A stretch of DNA of 64,000 bases from Streptosporangium subroseum (GTDB taxonomy: Bacteria > Actinomycetota > Actinomycetes > Streptosporangiales > Streptosporangiaceae). The translations under genes and the position numbers were made by a program. The stretch lies in assembly GCF_900188345.1 (NCBI RefSeq), contig NZ_FZOD01000043.1, positions 1 to 64,000 on the forward strand. Reading direction: 5' to 3'. The notes beneath the pieces are model-generated. The model ran no database searches and was not told the origin of the DNA. It saw only the letters and a list, made by a program, of their open reading frames with translations. Positions 48,421 through 56,871 of this stretch are shown here, one piece after another (position 1 is the first letter of the stretch; each line of letters starts with the position of its first letter).

Positions 48421-48458
48421 ACGGCACCGTCCCCTGTCCCCTGTGTCCGCCCGCGGAA

Positions 48459-48552
48459 CGGCTCGCGCCCTCCTTCTCGCAGGAGGACGCGAGCCGATGC
48501 CGTGATGCGGAGCGGCTCGCGCTCCCCGATTCTCACCGGAGAGCGCGAGCCG
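48459..48552. terminator. two hairpins sharing CGGCTCGCG, between convergent genes
   Basis: 48459-48496: CGGCTCGCGCCCTCCT pairs with AGGAGGACGCGAGCCG around TCTCGC (one mismatch). 48513-48552: CGGCTCGCGCTC pairs with GAGCGCGAGCCG. The arms of the two hairpins are related, so they may have arisen by duplication. They end the MFS and PhoX transcripts. Confidence 0.75.
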
Positions 48553-48561
48553 GTGCCGGGA

Positions 48562-50643
48562 TCAGGAGCCGATCTTCTTGCCCTGCTTGTGCCAGACGAC
48601 CGCGACGGACGGGCGGGGCTGGCTGGTACCACCGTCGGGCCAGTGGCTGGTGGGGGCCTCGGGGGTGGCACCGGTGGACTCGCCCGGGTGCTGGACCGCC
48701 ACGAAGACGCTGCGCTGGTCGCTGCTGATCAGCGGGCCGCAGGTCTCGGCGAAGGCCGGCACGCTCAGGAACTGACGCAGATACCCCTTCTCGGAGCCGC
48801 GGACCGGCATGACGAACAGACCGTCGTGGGCGCCGAGCTGGTTGCCGTCGGTGGAGATCCAGAGGTTGCCGTCGGCGTCGAAGGCGACGTTGTCCGGACA
48901 GGAGATCGGCGAGACCTTGGCCTTGTCGAACCCGCCGAAGTAGGTCGAGGGATCGGCGGGGTCGCCGCACACCAGCGGCAGGGACCAGGCGAAGGTCGTG
49001 GCACCGGCGTCGTTGCGACGCTCGGTGATCTCCAGGATGTGACCGTGCTTGTTGGCCGGACGCGGGTTGGCCTCGTCCACCTGGGCCGGGGTTCGGTTGG
49101 TGTTGTTGGTCAGGGCCACGTAGACGCCGCCGGTGACGGGATTGCGCTCCACGTCCTCGGGACGGTCCATCTTGGTCGCGCCGACCTTGTCGGCCGCCGT
49201 ACGGGTGTAGACGAGAACTTCCTGCGCGGTCATCCCCGGCACGTGCGAGACGTTGCCGCTGACCAGGGGGATCCACGTGCCGGAACCGTCGAACAGCTTG
49301 TCCGAGGGGAGCTTCCCGGTGCCGTCGATCTCCGTGGCCGGGCTGTCGCCGGTGAACTGGGCCACGTACAGGGTGCCCTCGTCCAGCAGCGACCGGTTGT
49401 GCCGGTCGAAGCCGCGGATGTAGCGATTCTTCGAGACGAACTTGTAGACGTACTCGAAGCGGGAGTCGTCGCCCATGTAGGCCACGACCCGGCCGTCCTC
49501 GGCCAGGGAGGTGGTGGCGCCCTCGTGGGCCAGCCGGCCGAGAGCGGTGCGCTTGATCGGGACGGAGTCCGGATCGAACGGGTCGATCTCCACGATCCAG
49601 CCGGTCCGGTTGATCTCGTTCGGGTGCTTGGCCAGGTCGAAACGCTCCTCGACCCGGTCGAACCGGCGGTTACCGCTCGGAATCCCGGTCGTGGCGCTCA
49701 CGCCGTACCTGGTCAGATAGGGCTTCTGCGCCTCGGGCACGCCGTTGCCGTTGACGAAGTACTGGTTGAAGTTCTCCTCACCGCTCAGCACCGTGCCCCA
49801 CGGGGTGGTGCCGCCGGCGCAGTTGTTCAGCATGCCGAGCGGCTTGACGCCCGCCGGATCCGCGGCGGTCCTCAGCAGGGCGCTGCCCGCCGCCGGGCCG
49901 GTGAACCTCATCGGGGTGTGCACGGTGACGCGCCGGTTGTAACGACGCCGGCCCCGCGTGACCAGCTTCCACTGGCCCGACTGGCCGACCCGCTCGATCT
50001 CGACCACCGAGCCGCCGTGCGCGGCCATCGCGATCTTGATCTGCTCCGGTGTCGCCGTGTCGCCGCCGGTGTAACCGCGGAACATCAGATTCTCGTCGGT
50101 GTACTCGTGGTTCACCCAGAGCAGGCCGCGCTGCTCGCCCATCGGGAAGAGCGTCACATAGTCGCAGTTGTAGCCGAACTGCGCGGCCTGGGCCGCGGCG
50201 GTCTGGTGCTCGAAGTCGAACGCCGGGGCCCCGGGCAGGACCGGGTCGCCCCAGCGCACCACGGCCGCCGACGCGTAACCCACGGGAACGGTCAGTTTGT
50301 CGTCGGTGTTCGGAGGGACCGCGGCGAACCGGATCTTGCCCTCGTCGCCGTGGCCGTGGCCACCGCCGAAGGTCCTCGCCTCGGCATCGGGGTCGGCCGC
50401 GGCCGGGAGCGCCGTGGTGGCCCCCACGCCGACCACGAGCGCGCCCAGGGCGCCCGCGCGCAACACTCCGCGGCGGGACATGGCATCGGCGACCACGTCG
50501 CCGAAGTAAGTGTTGTCACTGGTGTTCAGCACGTCGTGGGCGCACTGGTTACCGCAGCGGAACTGGCAGGTGAGCGCGGTGCGTCCGCCCTTGTGCGAGC
50601 TTCCGAGCAGCGGGAGCAGTCGGCGCGGCGAAGGGTTGGCCAC
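48562..50643 (-). CDS. PhoX-family alkaline phosphatase (DUF839), Tat-exported
   Basis: A 693-residue secreted metallophosphatase of the Ca/Fe PhoX type. It has an extended N-terminus with Cys residues (TCQFRCGNQCAHDVLN), then a Tat signal MSRRGVLRAGALGALVVGVG ending at LPAAADPD. The phosphatase propeller follows with LLWVNHEYTDENLMF, GMLNNCAGGTTPWGTVLSGE and MDRPEDVERNP, which carry the expected acidic and His metal ligands. The GTG start has GGAGGA upstream. PHO-box-like repeats lie before it, consistent with induction under phosphate limitation by PhoP. Confidence 0.93.
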   Translation of the reverse strand: MANPSPRRLLPLLGSSHKGGRTALTCQFRCGNQCAHDVLNTSDNTYFGDVVADAMSRRGVLRAGALGALVVGVGATTALPAAADPDAEARTFGGGHGHGDEGKIRFAAVPPNTDDKLTVPVGYASAAVVRWGDPVLPGAPAFDFEHQTAAAQAAQFGYNCDYVTLFPMGEQRGLLWVNHEYTDENLMFRGYTGGDTATPEQIKIAMAAHGGSVVEIERVGQSGQWKLVTRGRRRYNRRVTVHTPMRFTGPAAGSALLRTAADPAGVKPLGMLNNCAGGTTPWGTVLSGEENFNQYFVNGNGVPEAQKPYLTRYGVSATTGIPSGNRRFDRVEERFDLAKHPNEINRTGWIVEIDPFDPDSVPIKRTALGRLAHEGATTSLAEDGRVVAYMGDDSRFEYVYKFVSKNRYIRGFDRHNRSLLDEGTLYVAQFTGDSPATEIDGTGKLPSDKLFDGSGTWIPLVSGNVSHVPGMTAQEVLVYTRTAADKVGATKMDRPEDVERNPVTGGVYVALTNNTNRTPAQVDEANPRPANKHGHILEITERRNDAGATTFAWSLPLVCGDPADPSTYFGGFDKAKVSPISCPDNVAFDADGNLWISTDGNQLGAHDGLFVMPVRGSEKGYLRQFLSVPAFAETCGPLISSDQRSVFVAVQHPGESTGATPEAPTSHWPDGGTSQPRPSVAVVWHKQGKKIGS

Positions 50644-50709
50644 AGGTTCCTCCGGGGGGTGGTGTGTGGTCGTTCCGGCCCGGACACTATGAGTGCCCGC
50701 CTAATCCTG

Positions 50710-50738
50710 GATGAACGATGCCTGTCCGGACGATGAAC
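50710..50738 (-). promoter_or_regulatory. PHO-box-like direct repeats upstream of PhoX gene
   Basis: Minus strand GTTCATC-N4-GGACAGG-N4-GTTCATC: two units match the streptomycete PHO-box heptamer GTTCACC in six of seven positions, at the correct 11-bp spacing (22 bp apart), with a weak middle unit. Confidence 0.55.
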
Positions 50739-50783
50739 CATTCCCCCGAATCAGCTGATCCGGCGGGCGGGCATGATGGAGAC

Positions 50784-51230
50784 GTGCCGCCTTACAAGCC
50801 TGACACCACCAAGGTCCGCGCCGCTCTGGACGCCCAGCTGACCGCTCTCGACGAGCCCTCCTACGACGGGCCCGGGGGGCTTACGGCCCTGCTGGACGCC
50901 TGCGTGAGCGTGGTACTGCGGGCATACGAGCGGCAGGTGCGCCCGGAGCGGGAGATCGCACGCTTCGCCGTACGGCATCTGCTGGACCGGCTGGCGACGG
51001 CGGCTCCCGGGCGGACCGTCGAAGTACGGGTTCCGCCCTATGCGGCGGTGCAGTGCGTGGAGGGTCCCCGGCACACCCGGGGCACCCCGCCGAACGTGGT
51101 GGAGACCGACGCCCGCACCTGGCTGGAGCTGGCCACCGGACGGCTGACCTGGGCCGAGGCGATGTCAGCCGGGAAGGTCGCGGCGAGCGGGGCCCGGGCC
51201 GACCTGTCGGAGCACCTTCCGGTGCGGTAG
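50784..51230 (+). CDS. sterol-carrier-family protein (purF-linked conserved actinobacterial protein)
   Basis: A 148-residue cytoplasmic protein. The block VEVRVPPYAAVQCVEGPRHT, then RGTPPNVVETDARTWLELAT and LTWAEAMSAGKVAASGARAD define a conserved actinobacterial family usually next to purF. The C-terminal part resembles the SCP2 (MDMPI-like) fold. The GTG at 50784 is preferred; in-frame upstream starts would enter the PHO-box region. Its function is unknown; in this genome one gene (51489) separates it from purF. Confidence 0.85.
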   Translation: MPPYKPDTTKVRAALDAQLTALDEPSYDGPGGLTALLDACVSVVLRAYERQVRPEREIARFAVRHLLDRLATAAPGRTVEVRVPPYAAVQCVEGPRHTRGTPPNVVETDARTWLELATGRLTWAEAMSAGKVAASGARADLSEHLPVR

Positions 51231-51265
51231 GCGCCTTCCGATGGGATAACCGCCTTGCCCACGTG

Positions 51266-51408
51266 GTGACCGTCCATCCAAACGGAGGCACCGCCAACAC
51301 GGTGACCGCCTATCCAAACGGAGGCACCGCCAACATGGTGACCGTCCATCCCAACGGAGGCACCGCCAACATGGTGAGCTCCTGTCCGAACGGGTATCCG
51401 CCAACACG
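51266..51408 (+). repeat. 36-bp tandem repeat, three good copies and one decayed
   Basis: Units starting GTGACCGTCCATCCAAACGG at 51266, 51302 and 51338, and a diverged one at 51374. Each has AACGGAGGCACCGCCAACA. The period equals that of the repeat at 43681, and both contain GTGACC and AACGGAGG. Confidence 0.9.
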
Positions 51409-51488
51409 GTGGGTGCCCATGGACGCGGTAACCGCCTCTCGGACAGAGATGCCCGGGACCTGACGGTCCCGGGCGCCCACTCCACCGG

Positions 51489-53315
51489 TCAGGGCGTGGT
51501 GTTGATCTGCACGCCGAACTTGTCCTCGATACAGCGCTGCTGAAGCTCTGGGGGCAGGCCGACGCAGTCGCCCACCTTGTTGTAGATCCACCCCACCAGC
51601 ACCGCGGCGATGATCATCGTGAGGACGCTCAGGGCGATGCCCACCCAGGCACGGCCGCGGTGGGAGTTCTTGACGACCGCCACGATGCCGATGATCAGTC
51701 CGACGACCGCCGTCACCAGGCCGAGACCGCAGACGACGAGCAACAGGATGCTGACGATTCCGAGCACGAGCGCGGCGGTGCCGAGGCCTCCGCCCTGCCC
51801 TCGTCCGGGCTTATAACCCGGTCCCGCCGGGTAGGGCGTGCCGCCCGGATACATGGGGCCCCCGGGCGAGGACGGCACCTGATACGGCGGCGGAGCCCCC
51901 TGTGGCGGGTAGGAGGGATAGGCCGGATCACCCCCGCCCATGGGCGGGGGCTGCTGGGAGGGGCCTCCGTAGGGCTCTCCGGGCCGAGCGCCCTGGCCCT
52001 GACCCTGGGAGCCTTCGCCCTGGCCCTGGGAGCCTTCGCCCTGGCCCTGGAAGCCTTGGCCGCCTTGAGAGCCCTGGCCCTGGGAGCCCTGGCCCTGGGA
52101 GCCCTGGCCATAGGGCTCGCTTCCCTGGGCGCTCTCGTGAGCGTCCCCGGCATTGGCGCCTCCTCCGTAGGAGGCGCTGCCCTGGAAACCCCCGCGAACC
52201 TCCCCGGTGCGAGCACCTCCCACCGGGGACTCACCTCCCCGCGAGCCGCCCTGAGCATCTCCGGCGTGAGCGCCGCCTCGGTGAGGCTCGCTCCCCTGAG
52301 AGCCCTCGTCATGAACACCCCCGGCGTGAGCGCCTACCGGGAACTCGCCTCCTTGCAAGCCGCCGTGGGCGTCCCCGGCGTGAGCGCCTCCCGAGTGAAG
52401 ATCCCCGCCAGGGGAGCCGGCGCCGGAAGGCATCGCCGGCGTGTCCGCCGCGGACATGTCGTACGGGCTGCCCTGCGTCAGCGGCGACTCCGCGTGGAAA
52501 CCGCCGGCGGGCTCGTCGAACCGTGGCGGGACCGAGGAGAAGCCCTCGGAGGCCGTGGGCGGGTCGTAACGCGAGGGCCGGGAACCGGCCAGTGGTGCCT
52601 CCGGTCCGTTCGAGCTCTCCGAGATGGACGGCTCCGAGTCGCTCTCCCAGCCGGGATACGCCGGCGGTGTGGCGCCCGGCATGGAATAGGAGGTCCGTTG
52701 CTCGGCGGGCGGGGAACTCTGCAGTCCGTACTGTCGCGTGGCGTCCGGGTCGGCCTGGTCCGGCAGGGGAATCTCAGGCGCGGCCGGCACGTCCCGGTGC
52801 CGCGGCAGCGAAGGATCCTCGGGCACGGGAGACCGTGTCCACCTCGGAGCCGCGCTGGGATCGAGTGGCTCAAGCGGCTCGACGGGCTCCCATTCCGGGG
52901 TCTGGCGCCGCGGGGAAGGCTCCCCCGAGGGAGATCCGGACGAGGCTGCAGGCTCCGGGGACCAGGTGTAGGGCTCGGCGGGCTCCGAAGGGGCCGGCGC
53001 CGACGGCCAGACGGGAGTGTCGGCGGGGTGGTCGGACTCCCCGCGCGTGGTCCCGGCCGGATCGGCGGACCCCTGCTGCCAGGTGTACGGCTCGGCCGAA
53101 GGCTCCGCGGGCGGTTCGGCCGAGGAAGGCGCGGCCCACGGGGCTGACTCGTCGCGGTGAGGCGGGGTTCGGGCAGGGTCGGGGGATCCCGGTTCGCCCG
53201 GGACAGCCGCCTCTTCTTCGGAGGTGCCCGACGGCTCCTCCGAGCCGGACCCTTCATGCTCTGGTCGCCGATCCCGCCGGGGATCGGGCTGACTCGGGTC
53301 CATGGGTGTTGTCAC
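51489..53315 (-). CDS. DUF4190 membrane protein with long Pro/Gly/Ser/Glu-rich region
   Basis: A 608-residue protein. Residues about 1-280 are acidic and Pro/Ser/Glu-rich, with repeats like PAEPSAEPYTW. About 280-410 is a series of AGDAHGG / GGARTGEVRGG repeats, and about 410-450 GQGSQGQ / GEGSQGQ repeats. A PPP/YP-rich segment leads to two C-terminal helices of the DUF4190 type (AALVLGIVSILLLVVCGLGL and GIALSVLTMIIAAVLVGWIY). The long disordered N-terminus is probably cytoplasmic. The GTG start follows GGGAGAG. Its role is unknown; similar proteins are found near purF and cell-envelope genes in actinomycetes. Confidence 0.85.
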   Translation of the reverse strand: MTTPMDPSQPDPRRDRRPEHEGSGSEEPSGTSEEEAAVPGEPGSPDPARTPPHRDESAPWAAPSSAEPPAEPSAEPYTWQQGSADPAGTTRGESDHPADTPVWPSAPAPSEPAEPYTWSPEPAASSGSPSGEPSPRRQTPEWEPVEPLEPLDPSAAPRWTRSPVPEDPSLPRHRDVPAAPEIPLPDQADPDATRQYGLQSSPPAEQRTSYSMPGATPPAYPGWESDSEPSISESSNGPEAPLAGSRPSRYDPPTASEGFSSVPPRFDEPAGGFHAESPLTQGSPYDMSAADTPAMPSGAGSPGGDLHSGGAHAGDAHGGLQGGEFPVGAHAGGVHDEGSQGSEPHRGGAHAGDAQGGSRGGESPVGGARTGEVRGGFQGSASYGGGANAGDAHESAQGSEPYGQGSQGQGSQGQGSQGGQGFQGQGEGSQGQGEGSQGQGQGARPGEPYGGPSQQPPPMGGGDPAYPSYPPQGAPPPYQVPSSPGGPMYPGGTPYPAGPGYKPGRGQGGGLGTAALVLGIVSILLLVVCGLGLVTAVVGLIIGIVAVVKNSHRGRAWVGIALSVLTMIIAAVLVGWIYNKVGDCVGLPPELQQRCIEDKFGVQINTTP

Positions 53316-53485
53316 GTCTGCTCTCCCGACGCATCGTCATGCCGGATACCTCACACTCCCCTGTTCACCGGCGATGAAACAGCCCGACACGGCAAAACGC
53401 CGACGATCATTCGGTAATGGTGCGCCCCACCCCAGAGGTGGACCCGGGGCGCGAGCAGGGAAGAGTCCGACCTAGAATGAAGCAT

Positions 53486-54922
53486 GTGCTGAAAGGCGAC
53501 GGCCATCTGAGCCATGACCTTGATCCCCACGACCAACCCCCGAAGGACGCATGTGGCGTCTTCGGCGTTTGGGCCCCTGGGGAAGAAGTCTCCAAACTCA
53601 CCTACTACGGGCTGTATGCGCTACAGCACCGCGGGCAGGAATCCGCGGGCATAGCGGTCAGCGAGGGAAGCCGCATCCTCGTCTACAAGGACATGGGTCT
53701 GGTGGCCCAGGTCTTCGACGAGTCTGTGCTCGGGACCCTCCGCGGTCACCTGGCCATCGGTCACTGCCGATACTCGACCACCGGGTCGAGCGTCTGGGAG
53801 AACGCCCAGCCGACGCTGAGTTCGACCGAGGACGGCGGGCTCGCGCTCGCCCACAACGGCAACCTGATCAACACTCCGGAGCTGGCCCGGCGCCTGACTC
53901 CCGGATCGATCAGGGCGACCACGGACACCGAGGTCCTGACGTCGCTGCTCGCCCAGGACCGCAGCCAGCCCATCGATGATGCCGCCGCCGAGCTTCTTCC
54001 GCAGGTCAGGGGCGCCTACTCGCTCGTCTTCATGGACGAGAAGACGCTCTACGCCGCTCGCGACCCGCAGGGCGTCCGCCCGCTGGTCCTGGGCCGGCTG
54101 GAGCGCGGCTGGGTGGTCGCCTCCGAGACCGCCGCGCTGGACATCGTGGGCGCCACGTTCGTCCGCGAGATCGAGCCGGGCGAGTTGATCACCATCGACG
54201 AGCGCGGCGTGCGCTCCCGCAGGTTCGCGCTGGCCGAGCCCAAGGGATGCCTGTTCGAATACGTCTACCTGGCCCGCCCCGACACGACGATCGCCGGACG
54301 CGGCGTGCAGACCACCCGCGTCGAGGTCGGCCGCGTGCTGGCCCGCGAGCACCCGGTCGAGGCCGACCTGGTCATCCCCACGCCCGAGTCGGGCACCCCC
54401 GCCGCCGTCGGCTACGCCGAGGAGAGCGGGATCCCGTACGGCCAGGGCCTGGTCAAGAACTCCTACGTCGGCCGGACCTTCATCCAGCCGTCCCAGACGA
54501 TTCGCCAGCTCGGCATCCGGCTCAAGCTCAACCCGCTGAAGGAAGTGGTGGCGGGCAAGCGCCTGGTCGTCGTGGACGACTCGATCGTGCGGGGCAACAC
54601 CCAGCGGGCGATCGTCAAGATGCTGCGCGAGGCGGGCGCCAAGGAGGTCCACGTCCGGATCTCCTCGCCTCCGGTCTCCTGGCCGTGCTTCTACGGCATC
54701 GACTTCGCCACGCGGGCCGAGCTGATCGCGGGCTCGCTCACCGTGGAGGAGATCCGCGCCTCTCTCGGTGCCGACTCGCTCGGATACATCTCGCTGGAGG
54801 GCCTGACCGAGGCCACCACGATCCCCGCCGATCGGCTCTGCCGCGCCTGCTTCGACGGCGTGTACCCGATCCCCATCGATCAGGACAACGTGGGCAAATA
54901 CGTCCTAGAGGCCAAGCGGTGA
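53486..54922 (+). CDS. purF: amidophosphoribosyltransferase
   Basis: The first committed enzyme of purine synthesis, 478 residues. After a short propeptide the nucleophile Cys is in QPPKDACGVFGVWAPGEE. The glutaminase domain continues with YYGLYALQHRGQESAGIAV and HNGNLINTPEL. The phosphoribosyltransferase domain has the PRPP loop LVVVDDSIVRGNTQRAIVK. C-terminal Cys residues (CRACFDGVYP) may bind a 4Fe-4S cluster as in Bacillus PurF. GTG 53486 is preferred because homologues begin VLKGDG-like; ATG 53477 is in frame. TAGAAT at 53473 would be a -10 for a leaderless message. The stop overlaps a tiny ORF (GTGA). Confidence 0.95.
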   Translation: MLKGDGHLSHDLDPHDQPPKDACGVFGVWAPGEEVSKLTYYGLYALQHRGQESAGIAVSEGSRILVYKDMGLVAQVFDESVLGTLRGHLAIGHCRYSTTGSSVWENAQPTLSSTEDGGLALAHNGNLINTPELARRLTPGSIRATTDTEVLTSLLAQDRSQPIDDAAAELLPQVRGAYSLVFMDEKTLYAARDPQGVRPLVLGRLERGWVVASETAALDIVGATFVREIEPGELITIDERGVRSRRFALAEPKGCLFEYVYLARPDTTIAGRGVQTTRVEVGRVLAREHPVEADLVIPTPESGTPAAVGYAEESGIPYGQGLVKNSYVGRTFIQPSQTIRQLGIRLKLNPLKEVVAGKRLVVVDDSIVRGNTQRAIVKMLREAGAKEVHVRISSPPVSWPCFYGIDFATRAELIAGSLTVEEIRASLGADSLGYISLEGLTEATTIPADRLCRACFDGVYPIPIDQDNVGKYVLEAKR

Positions 54923-54996
54923 GCGGACGAGCCGACGGGTACAACGGCGTGTCCACGAAGACGGGCTCCGAGCCGCCGCGCGGGGAGACCGTATGA
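54919..54996 (+). CDS. 25-residue linker ORF between purF and purM
   Basis: A GTG start overlaps the purF stop (GTGA), and the TGA stop overlaps the next ATG (ATGA). The product begins VSGRADGYNGVSTKTG. Composition is ordinary and no family is apparent. Its main interest is that it carries ribosomes from purF towards purM. Confidence 0.4.
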   Translation: MSGRADGYNGVSTKTGSEPPRGETV

Positions 54997-55109
54997 GCGA
55001 GCCCAGCGAGTTCGACAAGCACAGCGAGCCCGGTACGTGCGGCAAGCACGGTGAGCGGGCCGACAGGCACGACACGATGGTCGTACGACCGACGAAGGGG
55101 GTCGCATGA
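54993..55109 (+). CDS. 38-residue linker ORF coupled to purM
   Basis: ATG 54993 has GGGGAG upstream at good spacing, and the TGA overlaps the purM ATG (ATGA). The product begins MSEPSEFDKHSEPGTCG and is rich in Glu, Asp, His and Lys with a single Cys. No family is recognised. It may be a real small protein or only a translational bridge. Confidence 0.45.
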   Translation: MSEPSEFDKHSEPGTCGKHGERADRHDTMVVRPTKGVA

Positions 55110-56131
55110 CCAGCTATGCCGCTGCCGGCGTGGACATCGACGCGGGCGAGCGCGCCGTCGAGCTGATGAAGTCGAAGGTCGCGCGGTCACGCCGGCCCGA
55201 GGTGGTGGACGACGCCAGCGGTTTCGCCGGTCTCTTCGACGCCTCCGCGCTCCTGAGCTACAGGCGACCGCTGCTCACCACCTCGACCGACGGCGTCGGC
55301 ACCAAGGTCATGCTGGCCCAGAAGCTCGGCAAACACGACACGATCGGCATCGACCTGGTCGGCATGGTCGTGGACGACCTGGTGGTCTGCGGCGCCGAAC
55401 CGCTGTTCATGACCGACTACATCGCCTGTGGCAAGGTCGTCCCCGAGCGGATCGCCGACATCGTGGGCGGCGTCGCCGAGGGCTGCCGCCTAGCGGGCTG
55501 CGCCCTCATCGGCGGTGAGACGGCCGAGCACCCCGGTGCCATGGGCGCGGACGAATACGACCTCGCGGGTGCCGCCACGGGCGTGGTGGAGGCCGAGAAG
55601 ATGCTCGGCCAGGACCGGGTTCGCGCGGGCGACGTGGTCCTGGCTCTGGCCTCCTCCGGCGTGCACTCCAACGGCTACTCGCTGGTCCGGCACATCATCA
55701 AGCTCGCCGACCTGTCCCTGGAGGCCGAGCTCCCCGAGCTGGGCCGGACCCTCGGCGAGGAGCTGCTCGAACCCACCAGGATCTACTCCCTGGACTGCCT
55801 GGAACTGGCCCGCGTCGTCGACGTCCACGCGTACGCCCACATCACCGGCGGCGGCCTGGAGGGCAACCTCTCCCGCTCCCTCCCCGCGACCCTGGACGCG
55901 CTGCTGGACCGCTCGTCCTGGACCCCGCCCGCCGTCTTCGACGTGCTCGCGGGGCATGGCAAGGTGGCACAGGCCGACATGGACCGGACCTTCAACCTGG
56001 GGGTGGGCATGACGGCGATCGTTCCCGCCGACGCGGTGGAGCCGGCCCTGGCCCTGCTCAAGGAGCGGAATCTCCCGGCCTGGGTGCTCGGCGAGATCGT
56101 CCCCGGCAGCGGGCAGGCGCGTTTCCGCTGA
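55106..56131 (+). CDS. purM: phosphoribosylformylglycinamidine cyclo-ligase (AIR synthetase)
   Basis: A 341-residue enzyme closing the imidazole ring of AIR. Motifs: TSTDGVGTKVMLAQKLGKHD, IGIDLVGMVVDDLVVCGAEP, LIGGETAEHPGAM and AYAHITGGGLEGNLSRSLP. GAAGGGGG precedes ATG 55106, which also overlaps the stop of the small ORF. A 14-bp inverted repeat follows the gene. Confidence 0.97.
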   Translation: MTSYAAAGVDIDAGERAVELMKSKVARSRRPEVVDDASGFAGLFDASALLSYRRPLLTTSTDGVGTKVMLAQKLGKHDTIGIDLVGMVVDDLVVCGAEPLFMTDYIACGKVVPERIADIVGGVAEGCRLAGCALIGGETAEHPGAMGADEYDLAGAATGVVEAEKMLGQDRVRAGDVVLALASSGVHSNGYSLVRHIIKLADLSLEAELPELGRTLGEELLEPTRIYSLDCLELARVVDVHAYAHITGGGLEGNLSRSLPATLDALLDRSSWTPPAVFDVLAGHGKVAQADMDRTFNLGVGMTAIVPADAVEPALALLKERNLPAWVLGEIVPGSGQARFR

Positions 56132-56151
56132 ACCCGCCTCACGACTTCCCG

Positions 56152-56200
56152 TGATCCGTTGGGATCGGCCGCTTCCAGCCCGGCCCATCCCAACGGATCA
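56152..56200 (+). terminator. 14-bp inverted repeat after purM
   Basis: TGATCCGTTGGGAT and its exact complement ATCCCAACGGATCA, with a GC-rich loop that can pair further. No T run follows. Confidence 0.7.
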
Positions 56201-56487
56201 TGAAAAAGCCCCGTTCGCAGGCCTCGTACGACCCGCCGGCCGCGCCGTCCCCGTGAAGGCGGCCGCGGCTCACACCGATACGGCCGACAGCCGCCCGGTA
56301 TGACCTAAAAAGATCTGGTGCGGCCGAAAGATATGCGGCACGCCCAAAAAGATACGGTCTGGCCCGAGACGCGCCAGAAGGCGCTTCGGGTCAACGAAGC
56401 GCTGCCACAGTCCGACTCACAGTGAGCAGAACACCCGGCGGCTTCTCAGCCACCGGGTGTTCTGTTGACACTTAATGTGAAGCTCGC
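56201..56487. other. intergenic with AAAGATA repeats and a terminator
   Basis: No gene is seen. AAAAAGATCTGG, GAAAGATATGCGG and AAAAAGATACGG recur at about 25-30 bp steps (56305-56360). An inverted repeat CAGAACACCCGG (56427) / CCGGGTGTTCTG (56453) probably terminates the convergent DUF3073 gene or purM readthrough. Confidence 0.55.
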
Positions 56488-56721
56488 CTAGCGGCGGCCG
56501 GATGTCCCGTCGTCGCGGTCGTCTCCGGAGCCGGAGTCCTCGGCATAATCGGCATACCGAGCAGCCAGCTCATCGTAGGCGTCGTTGGAGTCGTCATTGT
56601 GGTTGGAGTCATCTCTGACCCCTAGCTCGTCGCGAAGACGCTCAAGATCAGTGCCACCGCTGTTGTACTTCAGCTGGCGAGCAACCTTGACCTGCTTGGC
56701 CTTTGCTCGGCCGCGCCCCAT
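56488..56721 (-). CDS. DUF3073 family protein
   Basis: A 77-residue actinobacterial signature protein: basic N-terminus MGRGRAKAKQVKVARQLKYN, the conserved DLERLRDELG, and an acidic Asp/Asn/Ser tail. Function unknown; it lies beside purM in many actinomycetes, including Streptomyces. Confidence 0.95.
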   Translation of the reverse strand: MGRGRAKAKQVKVARQLKYNSGGTDLERLRDELGVRDDSNHNDDSNDAYDELAARYADYAEDSGSGDDRDDGTSGRR

Positions 56722-56871
56722 TGGCTCGACCCCCTCGTGTGGGGTCGTGCCCGACCCCTCGTCGCTAACGCACCACGCACTGACGCCACCTGACTTGAGG
56801 CGTCGGCTCTCGTTCGACTACAACCGTACATGTTTTACGCCCGGCTCGGTACGCCGTATGGGCGCGAGGGG

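Noticed and set aside
51266..51408. Possible CRISPR array or coding extension with 12-residue repeats
   Set aside because: There are no spacers. The frame has no start of its own and follows the stop codon of a complete gene.
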